Source: Pseudomonas eutrophicaquae (GTDB taxonomy: Bacteria > Pseudomonadota > Gammaproteobacteria > Pseudomonadales > Pseudomonadaceae). Taken from it: 43,559 bases of DNA. Shown piece by piece: positions 26,952 through 35,455 of this stretch. The DNA is taken from the NCBI RefSeq assembly GCF_023544715.1, contig NZ_JAMJEZ010000019.1, positions 1 through 43,559 of the forward strand. Direction: 5' to 3'. A program made the translations under genes and the position numbers. Each line of letters starts with the position of its first letter. The stretch's first letter is position 1. Below the pieces are notes generated by a model. It was given only the letters and a program-made list of their open reading frames with translations. It was not told where the DNA came from and ran no database searches.

Positions 26952-29477
26952 TCAGTGGCCGAACAGCCAGTACCAGCTCGTCTCAGGCCCGTGCAGCGCC
27001 GTGGCTGCCTGGCACAATTCGGCCTGCGATAGTTCCGCCAGCGCCGTACGTACGGCAGCGGTCCAGCCAGCAGGCTCAGCGTTCAGCCAAGCCTGGCAAG
27101 CGCGCAGGCGGCGGGCGCGCTGCCCGTCTGCCTCAGCCAGACTGTCAAGCACGGCCTGACGCGCTTGCTGCAGGCGCTCCTCGGGCAGCGTCGCCAGTGC
27201 CGCTGCGCCCACTGCGACAAAACGGCGGATAGCCTCCTGCAGTTGCTCGGCGGAGGCGTGGGGAGACTGCACGCCGAACTGCAGCTCGATCCCCGCCTCC
27301 CCCGCCTGGAAGCGGCTGAACAAGGCGTACCCCAGCCCCTGCTCGACCCGCAATGCCTGATAAAACGCGCCCTGGCGCAATACCGCCAGCAAGCGCCAGG
27401 CAGCTTCCTCGCGCGGCGCGATGCGCGGTGCCAGCAGTCGCAGCAGAACCGCCTGCTCGTCGCCACCCAGGCCAAGATGGCGGCGGTGCACGCCAGGCTT
27501 GGGATGCGCGGATGCGGGCGGCGGCGCCGGCGCAAGCCTCCCCCAACCCTGCAGCACCTGTCCGACCTCCTCCGGCACCGCACCAAAATCCAGGCGATGC
27601 AGCGCCGAGTCGCGCAGGAAGCCGCGCAGTAACGCTGGCAGAGCCTCGTCATCAATCTGCGCCAGTACGGCAGCGGACAACGCCTCGTCGCTTGGCCGAC
27701 ATTGTGCCGCCGGATGGTTCAGCATCCGCCGCAACAGCATCTGCTGTGCATCCTCAGCCTCCTGACGCCGCAACGCCGCTCGCCAGGCCCCACCGTCGCG
27801 GCAGTTCAGTGCCGCCAGCAGCATCGACAGGACCGGCGCCAGCAACTGCACCGGACCGCTCAGACAGAAGCGCAGCTGGCTGGGATGCGCCAGCGACCAC
27901 CAATCACAACCCGCCTGTCGCGCATCCGCCAGTGCCTCACGCCAGTGCTGCGTCAGCGCCGCCTCCGCCAGCGGCGCACCCGGCAGGACCACACCCTGCG
28001 CATCTTCGCCACGCCAGCACAGCAGCACCGCCGCATATCCCGGGCGTATTGAGGACGAGCTGCCCGGCAGCACCGATGCTGGAGGGGGGCTGAACGGCAG
28101 GAAGGGGTTAGGCGGCGGTGCCTGCCAACTCAGCGACTGAAGGGCCGGCAAGCCGGCCAGCGGGCGAGCCTGCCAACGGACGGGGAACCAGTGCGTGGTT
28201 ACTGCGCAGGGCAGATGGGGCCGGGCGTACTGCACGATCATCCGTCGCCGCTCTAGCCGAGCCAGACACGCCGCCAAGGTTTTCAGCATCACCGGTGCCC
28301 AAGGTCGCCATTCGCCAACGCCCTGCCGGCGCCAGCGCTCGGCCCACAGAGCGGCGCGCTCGAAGGCTGGCAGTTCGTACTCCTGCCAAGCCTGCTCGCG
28401 GCAAATGGCCTGCCAGACCGGCTCGTCTGCCAGCAGTCGAGGATTCGCGGCGCAGCTTTCGAGCCAGTCGCAGCAGAGCGCGGCGATGGCCCGCTCCTGG
28501 TTCGCGCCGGCATCCAGCAGGTCGATATGCAGGATCAGAAGAACGCTGCCGGCATCCGCTGGCTGCACCTGTACCGCGAGTCGCTGTGCCCAGCCCCGTG
28601 CGCGCAGCTCGCCTACCAGGCTGCCAGCGTCGGCACGTTGCAGTGAACGATCCAACAGGGTCTGTAAGGACTCTTGCAGCTCCGGCTCCAACACCATCGG
28701 CCACCACAGACTCATGCGCCGAACCGCTTCAGGTTGCTGCAAGATCAGTTCACGCGCCGGCTGCTCGGTCGGCCAACAGTCGGGCCAGTCGGGTATGGGC
28801 TCGGGCGGATCGGCCGACAGTGCGCTCAAACGCTCGCGCACTTGACGTTCCAATACATCGAGCGGCTGGGGGCCGCTGATCAGCAGGCACAGATTCGACG
28901 CCCGATAGTGACGGGCATGCCAGTCGCACAGGTCGATCATGAACTGCGTACTCTGCGGCTGCAAAGTGTCCTGCGCGCCGGCATGAAAGCGCGACAGCGG
29001 ATGCCCGGGATGCAGCTGCTCAGCGATGGCAGCCTGCACCTGCTGCGCGCCATCGACGCAACGCGCCAGATACTCGGCGTGCAGGACCGCACGCTCGCGC
29101 AGCAGGCGTTCGCGGCAGAACAGCGGACGGAACAGCAGATCATCCAGCGCAGCGAGCGCCGCCGGCCACTGGCGGGCGGGCATTTCCAGCAAGTACAGGG
29201 TCTGCAGGGCCAGCGTGCGGGCGTTGTAGCGCCCACCGTGGGCATGCACATAGTCGGCGAAGTCGCTCGTCCCGGGACATCCGTGGCTGCCGAGAAACAG
29301 TGCATGCTCGATGAAATGCGCCAAGCCCGGCCAGCTCGCAGGCTCATGGAAACTACCCGCCGCCAGACTGGCGGCTAAAGCGATGCGCGTCGTCTGCGGG
29401 TCGTGGAGCAGCGCAACCTGCACGCCGTTTTCTAAGTGCAAGGTACGCTGCGCCAGGGAGGGAAACTCGCAGCCCAT
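26952..29477 (-). CDS. pqqF: PQQ biosynthesis zinc protease PqqF
   Basis: M16 (insulinase/pitrilysin) family metalloprotease, 841 aa. The inverted zinc motif HxxEH is present as His54-Phe-Ile-Glu57-His58 in WPGLAHFIEHALFLGS, and the third ligand Glu is 77 residues after His58 in VLHAEY, the usual spacing. PqqF takes part in trimming the PqqA peptide from which PQQ is made. ATG at 29477 is chosen: it gives the typical short PqqF N-terminus, whereas a TTG at 29546 would start only 14 bases from the perfect operator palindrome. None of pqqA-E is in the window. The C-terminal half is less conserved, as is usual for the family. Confidence 0.87.
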   Translation of the reverse strand: MGCEFPSLAQRTLHLENGVQVALLHDPQTTRIALAASLAAGSFHEPASWPGLAHFIEHALFLGSHGCPGTSDFADYVHAHGGRYNARTLALQTLYLLEMPARQWPAALAALDDLLFRPLFCRERLLRERAVLHAEYLARCVDGAQQVQAAIAEQLHPGHPLSRFHAGAQDTLQPQSTQFMIDLCDWHARHYRASNLCLLISGPQPLDVLERQVRERLSALSADPPEPIPDWPDCWPTEQPARELILQQPEAVRRMSLWWPMVLEPELQESLQTLLDRSLQRADAGSLVGELRARGWAQRLAVQVQPADAGSVLLILHIDLLDAGANQERAIAALCCDWLESCAANPRLLADEPVWQAICREQAWQEYELPAFERAALWAERWRRQGVGEWRPWAPVMLKTLAACLARLERRRMIVQYARPHLPCAVTTHWFPVRWQARPLAGLPALQSLSWQAPPPNPFLPFSPPPASVLPGSSSSIRPGYAAVLLCWRGEDAQGVVLPGAPLAEAALTQHWREALADARQAGCDWWSLAHPSQLRFCLSGPVQLLAPVLSMLLAALNCRDGGAWRAALRRQEAEDAQQMLLRRMLNHPAAQCRPSDEALSAAVLAQIDDEALPALLRGFLRDSALHRLDFGAVPEEVGQVLQGWGRLAPAPPPASAHPKPGVHRRHLGLGGDEQAVLLRLLAPRIAPREEAAWRLLAVLRQGAFYQALRVEQGLGYALFSRFQAGEAGIELQFGVQSPHASAEQLQEAIRRFVAVGAAALATLPEERLQQARQAVLDSLAEADGQRARRLRACQAWLNAEPAGWTAAVRTALAELSQAELCQAATALHGPETSWYWLFGH

Positions 29478-29559
29478 ACCGATCACCGTGTGCTGGAAAC
29501 ACGCTCTAGCCTGCGTGCCAGAGTGGCACCAGGCAATCCTGCTCAAGTAGCGTCTGACA

Positions 29560-29575
29560 CGCTACCAAGGTAGCG
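29560..29575 (-). promoter_or_regulatory. Perfect operator palindrome upstream of pqqF
   Basis: CGCTACCAAGGTAGCG is a perfect 16-base palindrome containing TACCAAGGTA without mismatch. It ends 82 bases before the pqqF start codon. Together with 15198-15207 it defines the consensus. Confidence 0.75.
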
Positions 29576-29583
29576 GTGAACCA

Positions 29584-29600
29584 CTCCGGGAATTCCGGAG
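29584..29600 (-). terminator. Small hairpin after the 88-aa gene
   Basis: CTCCGG and CCGGAG pair around five bases, 18 bases after the stop of the small gene at 29618. It is short and without a T-tract, so it is a weak terminator candidate. Confidence 0.35.
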
Positions 29601-29617
29601 TTCCTGGGGCGGCTCAA

Positions 29618-29884
29618 TCACCGCGCCTCCCACAACGTCACGATTTCATGTTGCAGGTCATCAGCGTTATCGGTTTCCAGGTGCCCGACCGACTCGAGGG
29701 CGTCGACCCAGGCCACCAGCCGGTTGGCTGCCCAGTCACGTTGCTGGGTCAGTAACGCAGGGCGTTCAGGCTGTGGAATTTCCAGCGCGTCATAGTCGGG
29801 TTCACGTTGACCGCGCAGGTACTCCAGTGCCACAGCAAAGTGGGATGAAGTGGCGGCCAGATCGTCCAGGGTCTTGTGAGTCAT
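29618..29884 (-). CDS. Small protein of unknown function, last gene of the CobN-like cluster
   Basis: Predicted 88-aa soluble, acidic protein with no membrane segment, signal peptide or recognised motif. It contains alternating helical stretches (for example ATSSHFAVALEYLRGQ and NRLVAWVDALESVGHLE). ATG 29884 is supported by GAGGAG about 10 bases upstream; an in-frame extension to 29935 is possible but has no ribosome site. It lies 120 bases downstream of the 173-aa gene on the same strand and may be the last member of that unit. I do not recognise the family. Confidence 0.6.
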   Translation of the reverse strand: MTHKTLDDLAATSSHFAVALEYLRGQREPDYDALEIPQPERPALLTQQRDWAANRLVAWVDALESVGHLETDNADDLQHEIVTLWEAR

Positions 29885-30004
29885 TGCTTTGGGCTCCTCG
29901 GGGCGGGCGTTGCGCTTGACGTATTTTGCCACCACCTACCCGATCAGTTCTCGCCCTGCGGGCCTCTGTAGTACCGGGCACCAGGCGCTGAGGGTGCCCA
30001 CCAC

Positions 30005-30526
30005 TCAGTGCAGCAGGCTACGATGGGGTTCCGGTGCCGCCTCAGCGGGTGTCATCCATGCCGGCCACACGCTGGTCGGCCATTCGCCACGCAGGCACTG
30101 CTCGTACACGATCCCCAGCCACTGGCGCAGCGGCTGTGCAGCGAGGGGTAGCGTCACACGGGCCTCGGCGGCGCCCTTGAAGGTGAGCACTACCCCCTCC
30201 TCGCGCGGGGTGATCTCGATCGAGTCCACGCGCCATCCAGGGTCTGAGTCAGCGGCCCGCACCGGTGGCTCGGCCCCCAGCCGAGCACGGGCCGCTTGCT
30301 GGGCAAAGCCCTGGACCAGCTCCTGATGGGCGGCCTGTATCGAGGGACGGCTCGAGGCCGGCGCCACCTGCCGCTCCAGCCAGGCGGTGAGGTGTGGCAC
30401 CAACCGATTCACCAGCCGCTGGGTGAGCCACAGCACCACGGTGTCGCCGCTGGCCAGCTCGCCGGTCAGACGGATGCGATCTTCAAGACCGACGTATTCG
30501 AGGGTGACGCGCTGCAGAGTGCCCAT
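30005..30526 (-). CDS. Protein of unknown function in the CobN-like cluster
   Basis: Predicted 173-aa cytoplasmic protein without signal peptide. The N-terminal part, RVTLEYVGLEDRIRLTGEL followed by VVLWLTQRLVNRLVPHLTAWLE, is a beta hairpin then an amphipathic helix; the middle is low in order; the C-terminal part (SIEITPREEGVVLTF) is again beta-rich. I do not recognise a named family. ATG 30526 is preceded by AAGGA; an alternative start at 30565 overlaps the DUF2149 stop. Position between DUF2149 and the 88-aa gene suggests it belongs to the same operon. Confidence 0.7.
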   Translation of the reverse strand: MGTLQRVTLEYVGLEDRIRLTGELASGDTVVLWLTQRLVNRLVPHLTAWLERQVAPASSRPSIQAAHQELVQGFAQQAARARLGAEPPVRAADSDPGWRVDSIEITPREEGVVLTFKGAAEARVTLPLAAQPLRQWLGIVYEQCLRGEWPTSVWPAWMTPAEAAPEPHRSLLH

Positions 30527-30564
30527 TTCTCTACATCCTTGATCCACAACTGTGCGGACGCACA

Positions 30565-30900
30565 TTACTGCAGAGCGGCGTCCTCCGGTACATAGATCAT
30601 ACTGCCGTCATCCAGGCGATAGGCCGTCCCGGCCTTGCTGCCCTGCCCTTCGCCCATGCTGCCGGTCGATTTGAACTGCTTGAGCTCCTTGCCCTCCTGT
30701 ACCAGCATCTCCATGTTCGGCTGCCCCGGATTCTTGATCACGATGACCTCCTCGGCCTGTGTGAACGGGTTCAGGGGGTTGGACATCACGATGATCAGCA
30801 GCACCGCGATGATCACCAGAAACAGATCGACCAGATTGACCACGCTGATGATCGGGTCATCGTCCTCGTCTTCCAGGATGTTCAGGCCGATGCGCTTCAT
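30565..30900 (-). CDS. DUF2149 protein, ExbD/TolR-like membrane protein
   Basis: Protein of 111 aa with a short acidic cytoplasmic N-terminus (LNILEDEDDDP), one membrane helix (about residues 20-42, VNLVDLFLVIIAVLLIIVMS) and a periplasmic domain of about 65 residues. The Asp in NLVDLFLV sits near the start of the helix, as the proton-carrying Asp does in ExbD and TolR. DUF2149 genes recur beside CobN-like and MotA/TolQ-like genes. The start overlaps the preceding MotA/TolQ-like gene by four bases. Together they would form a small proton-driven motor that energises the receptor or the periplasmic chelatase-like protein; this is inference. Confidence 0.85.
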   Translation of the reverse strand: MKRIGLNILEDEDDDPIISVVNLVDLFLVIIAVLLIIVMSNPLNPFTQAEEVIVIKNPGQPNMEMLVQEGKELKQFKSTGSMGEGQGSKAGTAYRLDDGSMIYVPEDAALQ

Positions 30901-31370
30901 GCCACCGCCCCCTGATGCAGCAACTGCTTGAGCTCCTCAAGCAGCCAGCGGCGGCGCACCGAAAGCATCCAGAACGCCATCGAGGCCGCCATCAGGGCAA
31001 TGATCACCGCAGCAAACGCCACGGTCAGCGAGTCGGCCACCGCCGCAAAATCGCCATTGGCCACCGACATCAGCGCCGGCCCCATGGGAATCATGGTGGC
31101 GACCAGGCCGAGCATGGGCGCGACCCGGCTGACCAGTCGAAGCGGTTCCAGACGCCTGAGCAGATGCAGCTCAATGTCTTGCGCATCGGCCTGCGGATGG
31201 CGGCGGTGAAAGGCCGCCAGTGGCCGGGCACGGCGCGCGCCCTGCACCAGCTCCAGCATGAAGCGCCCCCACTCGAACAGCGCATAGACGAACATCGCCG
31301 CCAGCATCAGCAGGACCGGGCTGAGAAACAGGCCGGCCACTTCGGACATCAGTTGTTCCAGTGCATTCAT
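30897..31370 (-). CDS. Short MotA/TolQ/ExbB-family proton channel protein
   Basis: Inner-membrane protein, 157 aa, three helices (about residues 10-33, 84-104, 112-137). The region LRLVSRVAPMLGLVATMIPMGPAL is the classical MotA/TolQ/ExbB signature (APMLGLLGTV in ExbB). It is shorter than ordinary ExbB (about 240 aa). It starts 13 bases after the CobN-like stop and overlaps the DUF2149 start, so the three genes are one unit. Predicted role: proton channel of an Exb/Tol-like motor dedicated to this system. Confidence 0.87.
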   Translation of the reverse strand: MNALEQLMSEVAGLFLSPVLLMLAAMFVYALFEWGRFMLELVQGARRARPLAAFHRRHPQADAQDIELHLLRRLEPLRLVSRVAPMLGLVATMIPMGPALMSVANGDFAAVADSLTVAFAAVIIALMAASMAFWMLSVRRRWLLEELKQLLHQGAVA

Positions 31371-31383
31371 AAGGATCTCTCGT

Positions 31384-34300
31384 TCAGGGATGAAGGGTGC
31401 GCCGGGTATACCAGGCCTGATAGAGCAGGCCGCACAGCCCGAGCAGCAGCAGGCCGAGCCAGTACCAGGTACGGGGCTGTGGTGCCGGTGGCTGGACCTC
31501 CTGCATCAGTTGTCCCTGCACGACTGGCAGGTCCTGACTGGCTTCGGCCGCGGGAGTTTCCGGCATGGCGGCGGGCTTTGACGCGGCAGAGAGCGCCGCC
31601 TGCTGTGGCGCCGGGCCAGTCAGGCCATAGCCGGCCGAAAGCTCGGCGACATAGCGCTTGAACGCCTCGTTGCGCGTGTGCAGATCATGCTTGGCCGCCA
31701 GCTCCTGGTAGAGCTGTACCAGCTGGCGCTGGGTTTCTTCGCTGGCCTGCCAGTACCCCTTGCGGATCGCCTCCAGCATCCGCTCGGCAATCTGCCCCAT
31801 GGCATCGGCGTTGTGCTGCTCGAACCACTCGCGCGTCCCCAGCGCATATTTATCGGCCATATAGACCTGATGAAATTCCTCCCACTGGTCATCGCGCACC
31901 ACATTGCGATCCATCACCTGCCAGCCCCAGAAATTGTTGATCGCACTGAGCAGCTCCAGCGTGCCGGCATATCCCTCCTGCTGCATTTCCTTGATCCAGT
32001 TGGGATGCTGGTAGACCGCACGCAGCTCGGTGGCCATGAAGCGCTCGGCGCTCTGCAGGCGCGCCTTGTCGGGGTTGCGCAAATTGGCGATGTACAGCTG
32101 CGGCGCCTTGCCCTCCAGATGCTGCAAGGCCAGGGAAATGCCCCCGAGGTATTCAAAGGGATGGTCGGTATCGAGCAGCCCGCGCAGGTTCGAGGAGCGC
32201 GAGAACATCGCCGCATCCGTGCCTTTAAGCTGCTCGGCATAGACGTTCAGGGCGCGACCATTAGCCCCCGCAGGCTTGCGGCTCCACTGCGTCGTGTCCG
32301 GTCCATAGGCCCAGGACATCCGCGACAGATACAGCTCGGCCAGTTTGCCGTCCTTCTCGTCCCACTTATCCGACGCCAGCGTGGCATCCGGCAGCTGGGT
32401 GCCGTAATCACCACTTTCCGTGCCAAAGACCCGGGTCAGCGCAAAGTTGCGGGCGTCCTGCGCAGGCATTCCGTCTGCCAGCAACTGCTGCTCGATACGC
32501 AGCGTATTGGCCCTCACCGGGTTCTGCTCAGGCGGCTCATCCAGCGCAGCCACCAGCGCAATCGCCTCGTTGAAGCGCTCCATGACGTTAGGGAACTGAT
32601 CGCGGTACAAGCCGGTGAGGGAAATCACCACATCGACCCGCGGACGGCCCAGACGCTCCAGCGGAATCACCTCCAGTCCAATCACCCGCCCGCCGCTGTC
32701 CCAGCGTGGCTGCACGCCCAGGGCATGGAAGATCTGCGCCTCGAGCATGCCCAGATGACGCAGGGTTTCCGTGCTCCACATGCTGAAGGCTAACCTGCGC
32801 GGCGCCTGCCCCTGTGTGGCGCGATGGCTCTCCAGCAGGCCCTCGAGAGCCTCGACGCCGGCAGCGTGCGCGGCCCGAGTGGGTACCCGTGACGGATCAA
32901 AGCCGTACATATTGCGCCCGGTCGGCAGCGCGTCGGGGTTGCGGATCGGATCACCGCCGTAGGATGGATCAATCCAGCGCGCACTGAGGCCATCGATCAG
33001 GGCCTGCGATTCACGGGCAGCCTTGAGGTTTTCCAGGTGACGCCGCCCCTTTTCCAGCACCGCCTGCTGGGCCGCGCTGGGGGCGTCGAGCGGTGTGCCC
33101 TGCACCAGATGCCGCAGCACGAAACGATAGGGCTCACTGTCACGGATCTGCCGATAGTCGGCGCGCCGCAAATCGTTGGCGGCGTCACTGCCCAGCACCT
33201 GCAACAACTCATCCCCCAGGATCAGCATCAGATTCAGGGCCAGATGCTCATCCGGCGCCGTCTCACCGAAGGTGTGCAGCCCCAAGGGCTGCATGGCCGC
33301 CCCCAGATCCTCCAGGTAATCCTCGACCCCCCGCAGGAAGGCCGGGAACTCGGCATCAGTGGGCAGCGTCTCGCGGTCCAGATCCTTGAGCACCTGCATC
33401 GCCGTGACCTGCTCGAGGATCGCGCGGCGGGTGTTGGCCCGCACCAGCCCCTCATCCAGGGCGTGGTATTCGCGGATCTGCTCATTGAGGGCCACGAAGT
33501 CATCGGACAATCCCGCCGGCGAGAACGCCGGGGTCTGATGGCTGATGACCACCCCGCGCCCCCGGCGCTTGACGTGCAGCGCCTCGCCGATGTTGTCGAC
33601 GATGTAGGGATACAGTACCGGCACATTCCCGACGGCCAGGTTCGGTGCATCGAACGCCCACAAGCCACGCTCCTTGCCCGGATGCCACTCCTGGGAGCCG
33701 TGGGTGCCGAAGTGGATGATGGCATCACTGGCAAACTGCTCACGCGCCCAGAGATACACCGCGGCGTAGTAGTGATTCATGACCTTCTTGGTGTCGTGGA
33801 GCAGATCCTTCTCCTGCTCGGCACTGCTGCCACCCCGAGCCGGCTGCGGCAGGATGACCAGATTGCCCAGCGCCAGGCGCGGAATCACGAAGCCATCCAC
33901 GCCGTTATGGGTGACCCGTTGCGGACTGTCCTCGGCACGTCCCCAGTGCGCGTCCATCTCCTGGGCAACGGCGGGTGGCAGGGTTTTCAGCCAGCCTTTA
34001 TAGGTGCTGAGCGGCAGAAAATCCCAGAGATCGCCGCGCATCAATTCACTCAGCGCTTCGGGCCGGTAGGCCGGGCGCAGCATCTGCGCCACCGCATCGA
34101 TCATCTGCTGCTCGGCGACCGGACTCAACGCGTAACCTTCGGCCTGCAGATCACGGGTCAGGCGCGCCAGCGAGCGCGGCACATTCATGTTCGACGCCCC
34201 CTGGTTGTTTTCGCCCGGTGGCGAATTCCAGAAGAACAGCGCCACCCGTTTCTGGGCATTGGGCAGGCGCTGCAGACGGGCCAGGGCGAGTGCCTTGCCA

Positions 34301-35445
34301 ACCAGCAGATCCAACTGCTCGGGCAGGCTGCGCTTTTCGCCCTGTGCATTGACCGTGAGGATCACCGGGTCCTGAATCCCGATGTATTCCGCATTGGTCA
34401 GGGTGAACGGCAAACGGAAGGCATCCACACCGGCCAGATCCTCACGATAGGCGGCGGCATCGCCCTGGGTGTAATGCAGCACGTTGAGCACCGGAATCCC
34501 CAAGGCCTGATAACGCGCCTTGCGTCCCTCGACATCCCCGCCGAGGAAGGTGTTGACCAGCAGCACATTCGCCAGCGGCCGCCCTTCCAGGGTCAGCAGC
34601 GGCTCGGATGACACCGCGCGCTGCACCGCCTGCGGATTGGGGAATGGACTGCTCGCCGCAGGCTCAACCGCTGCCGGCCGCGCACCCGCAGGCGCGACCC
34701 ACTCGCGCCGCTCACGCGACGCCTCGCGGTAGAACACCACGGGGACCGCGCCGGCGGTTTCCAGCGCCTGAATGACCTCATCCAGATGCCGCTCCTGCCC
34801 GTCGGCCAGGTAGCTGGAGGTGGTTTCCATCGCCACCACCGGCTGCTGCAGCGGATCGACGCCCTGACGGCTGCGCCACCAGTCGAGATAAGCCGGTAGC
34901 GCAGTGAACAGCTGCTGTGGCGCCGCCGGGTGGTAAATCGCCCCGGCGGGCAGCGGCTGGGCGGCCGCCACGGCGTTGAGGTCACGCGCCTCCATCCATG
35001 CCCGCAGATACGTGAACAGCCGCTGCCGGTTGACCGGCATGCCGTTCAGGTAATACTCGGCAATCCGCTGCGCGACTTCCTGCGGCGCGTTGATGGCCAC
35101 CAGACGGGCCTGCGGCGTCATGCGGTTGATCTGCACGATCGGGACGCGGGTTTCACGCAGAAAGGCGCCAGCCGCGGCCTCGACCTTGGCCTGATCATCC
35201 GGGCGCGGCGTATCGATCAGGATGCGCTCGGCCCCCTGCAATGCCGCCTGCAGTTGCTCGGCAGGTGCGGCATCAACCTGCACCCAGGCCAGCTCCACCC
35301 CCTGCTCGCGGGCGGCCGCCTCCATCAGGGTGAACTTGTGGGACATCACAAACCCCGTGGACAGCAGCGCCACCTTGGGCGCGGCCTGCAACAGACCGGC
35401 CGATCCGCACCAGGCGATCAGCAGGATGCTCAACAGTCGTTTCAT
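31384..35445 (-). CDS. Exported, C-terminally anchored CobN/Mg-chelatase-H-like protein
   Basis: Large protein of 1353 aa with CobN/BchH family character: HFGTHGSQEWHPGKERGLW, YPYIVDNIGEALHVKRRG, RVDVVISLTGLYRDQFPN and the FWGWQVMDRNVVR region. Unlike cytoplasmic CobN of B12 synthesis it starts with a signal peptide (MKRLLSILLIAWCGSAGLLQA) and ends, after a proline-rich linker, with one membrane helix (about residues 1326-1344, WYWLGLLLLGLCGLLYQAW) and a basic tail. The bulk should therefore be periplasmic. No CobS/CobT or ChlI/ChlD partner is nearby. ATG 35445 is preferred because GGGAG lies 5 bases upstream; a GTG at 35448 is too close. It follows the receptor stop by about 10 bases. Possible roles are metal removal from, insertion into, or binding of a corrinoid or other tetrapyrrole, or metal capture. 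Confidence 0.9.
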   Translation of the reverse strand: MKRLLSILLIAWCGSAGLLQAAPKVALLSTGFVMSHKFTLMEAAAREQGVELAWVQVDAAPAEQLQAALQGAERILIDTPRPDDQAKVEAAAGAFLRETRVPIVQINRMTPQARLVAINAPQEVAQRIAEYYLNGMPVNRQRLFTYLRAWMEARDLNAVAAAQPLPAGAIYHPAAPQQLFTALPAYLDWWRSRQGVDPLQQPVVAMETTSSYLADGQERHLDEVIQALETAGAVPVVFYREASRERREWVAPAGARPAAVEPAASSPFPNPQAVQRAVSSEPLLTLEGRPLANVLLVNTFLGGDVEGRKARYQALGIPVLNVLHYTQGDAAAYREDLAGVDAFRLPFTLTNAEYIGIQDPVILTVNAQGEKRSLPEQLDLLVGKALALARLQRLPNAQKRVALFFWNSPPGENNQGASNMNVPRSLARLTRDLQAEGYALSPVAEQQMIDAVAQMLRPAYRPEALSELMRGDLWDFLPLSTYKGWLKTLPPAVAQEMDAHWGRAEDSPQRVTHNGVDGFVIPRLALGNLVILPQPARGGSSAEQEKDLLHDTKKVMNHYYAAVYLWAREQFASDAIIHFGTHGSQEWHPGKERGLWAFDAPNLAVGNVPVLYPYIVDNIGEALHVKRRGRGVVISHQTPAFSPAGLSDDFVALNEQIREYHALDEGLVRANTRRAILEQVTAMQVLKDLDRETLPTDAEFPAFLRGVEDYLEDLGAAMQPLGLHTFGETAPDEHLALNLMLILGDELLQVLGSDAANDLRRADYRQIRDSEPYRFVLRHLVQGTPLDAPSAAQQAVLEKGRRHLENLKAARESQALIDGLSARWIDPSYGGDPIRNPDALPTGRNMYGFDPSRVPTRAAHAAGVEALEGLLESHRATQGQAPRRLAFSMWSTETLRHLGMLEAQIFHALGVQPRWDSGGRVIGLEVIPLERLGRPRVDVVISLTGLYRDQFPNVMERFNEAIALVAALDEPPEQNPVRANTLRIEQQLLADGMPAQDARNFALTRVFGTESGDYGTQLPDATLASDKWDEKDGKLAELYLSRMSWAYGPDTTQWSRKPAGANGRALNVYAEQLKGTDAAMFSRSSNLRGLLDTDHPFEYLGGISLALQHLEGKAPQLYIANLRNPDKARLQSAERFMATELRAVYQHPNWIKEMQQEGYAGTLELLSAINNFWGWQVMDRNVVRDDQWEEFHQVYMADKYALGTREWFEQHNADAMGQIAERMLEAIRKGYWQASEETQRQLVQLYQELAAKHDLHTRNEAFKRYVAELSAGYGLTGPAPQQAALSAASKPAAMPETPAAEASQDLPVVQGQLMQEVQPPAPQPRTWYWLGLLLLGLCGLLYQAWYTRRTLHP

Positions 35446-35455
35446 CACTTCTCCC

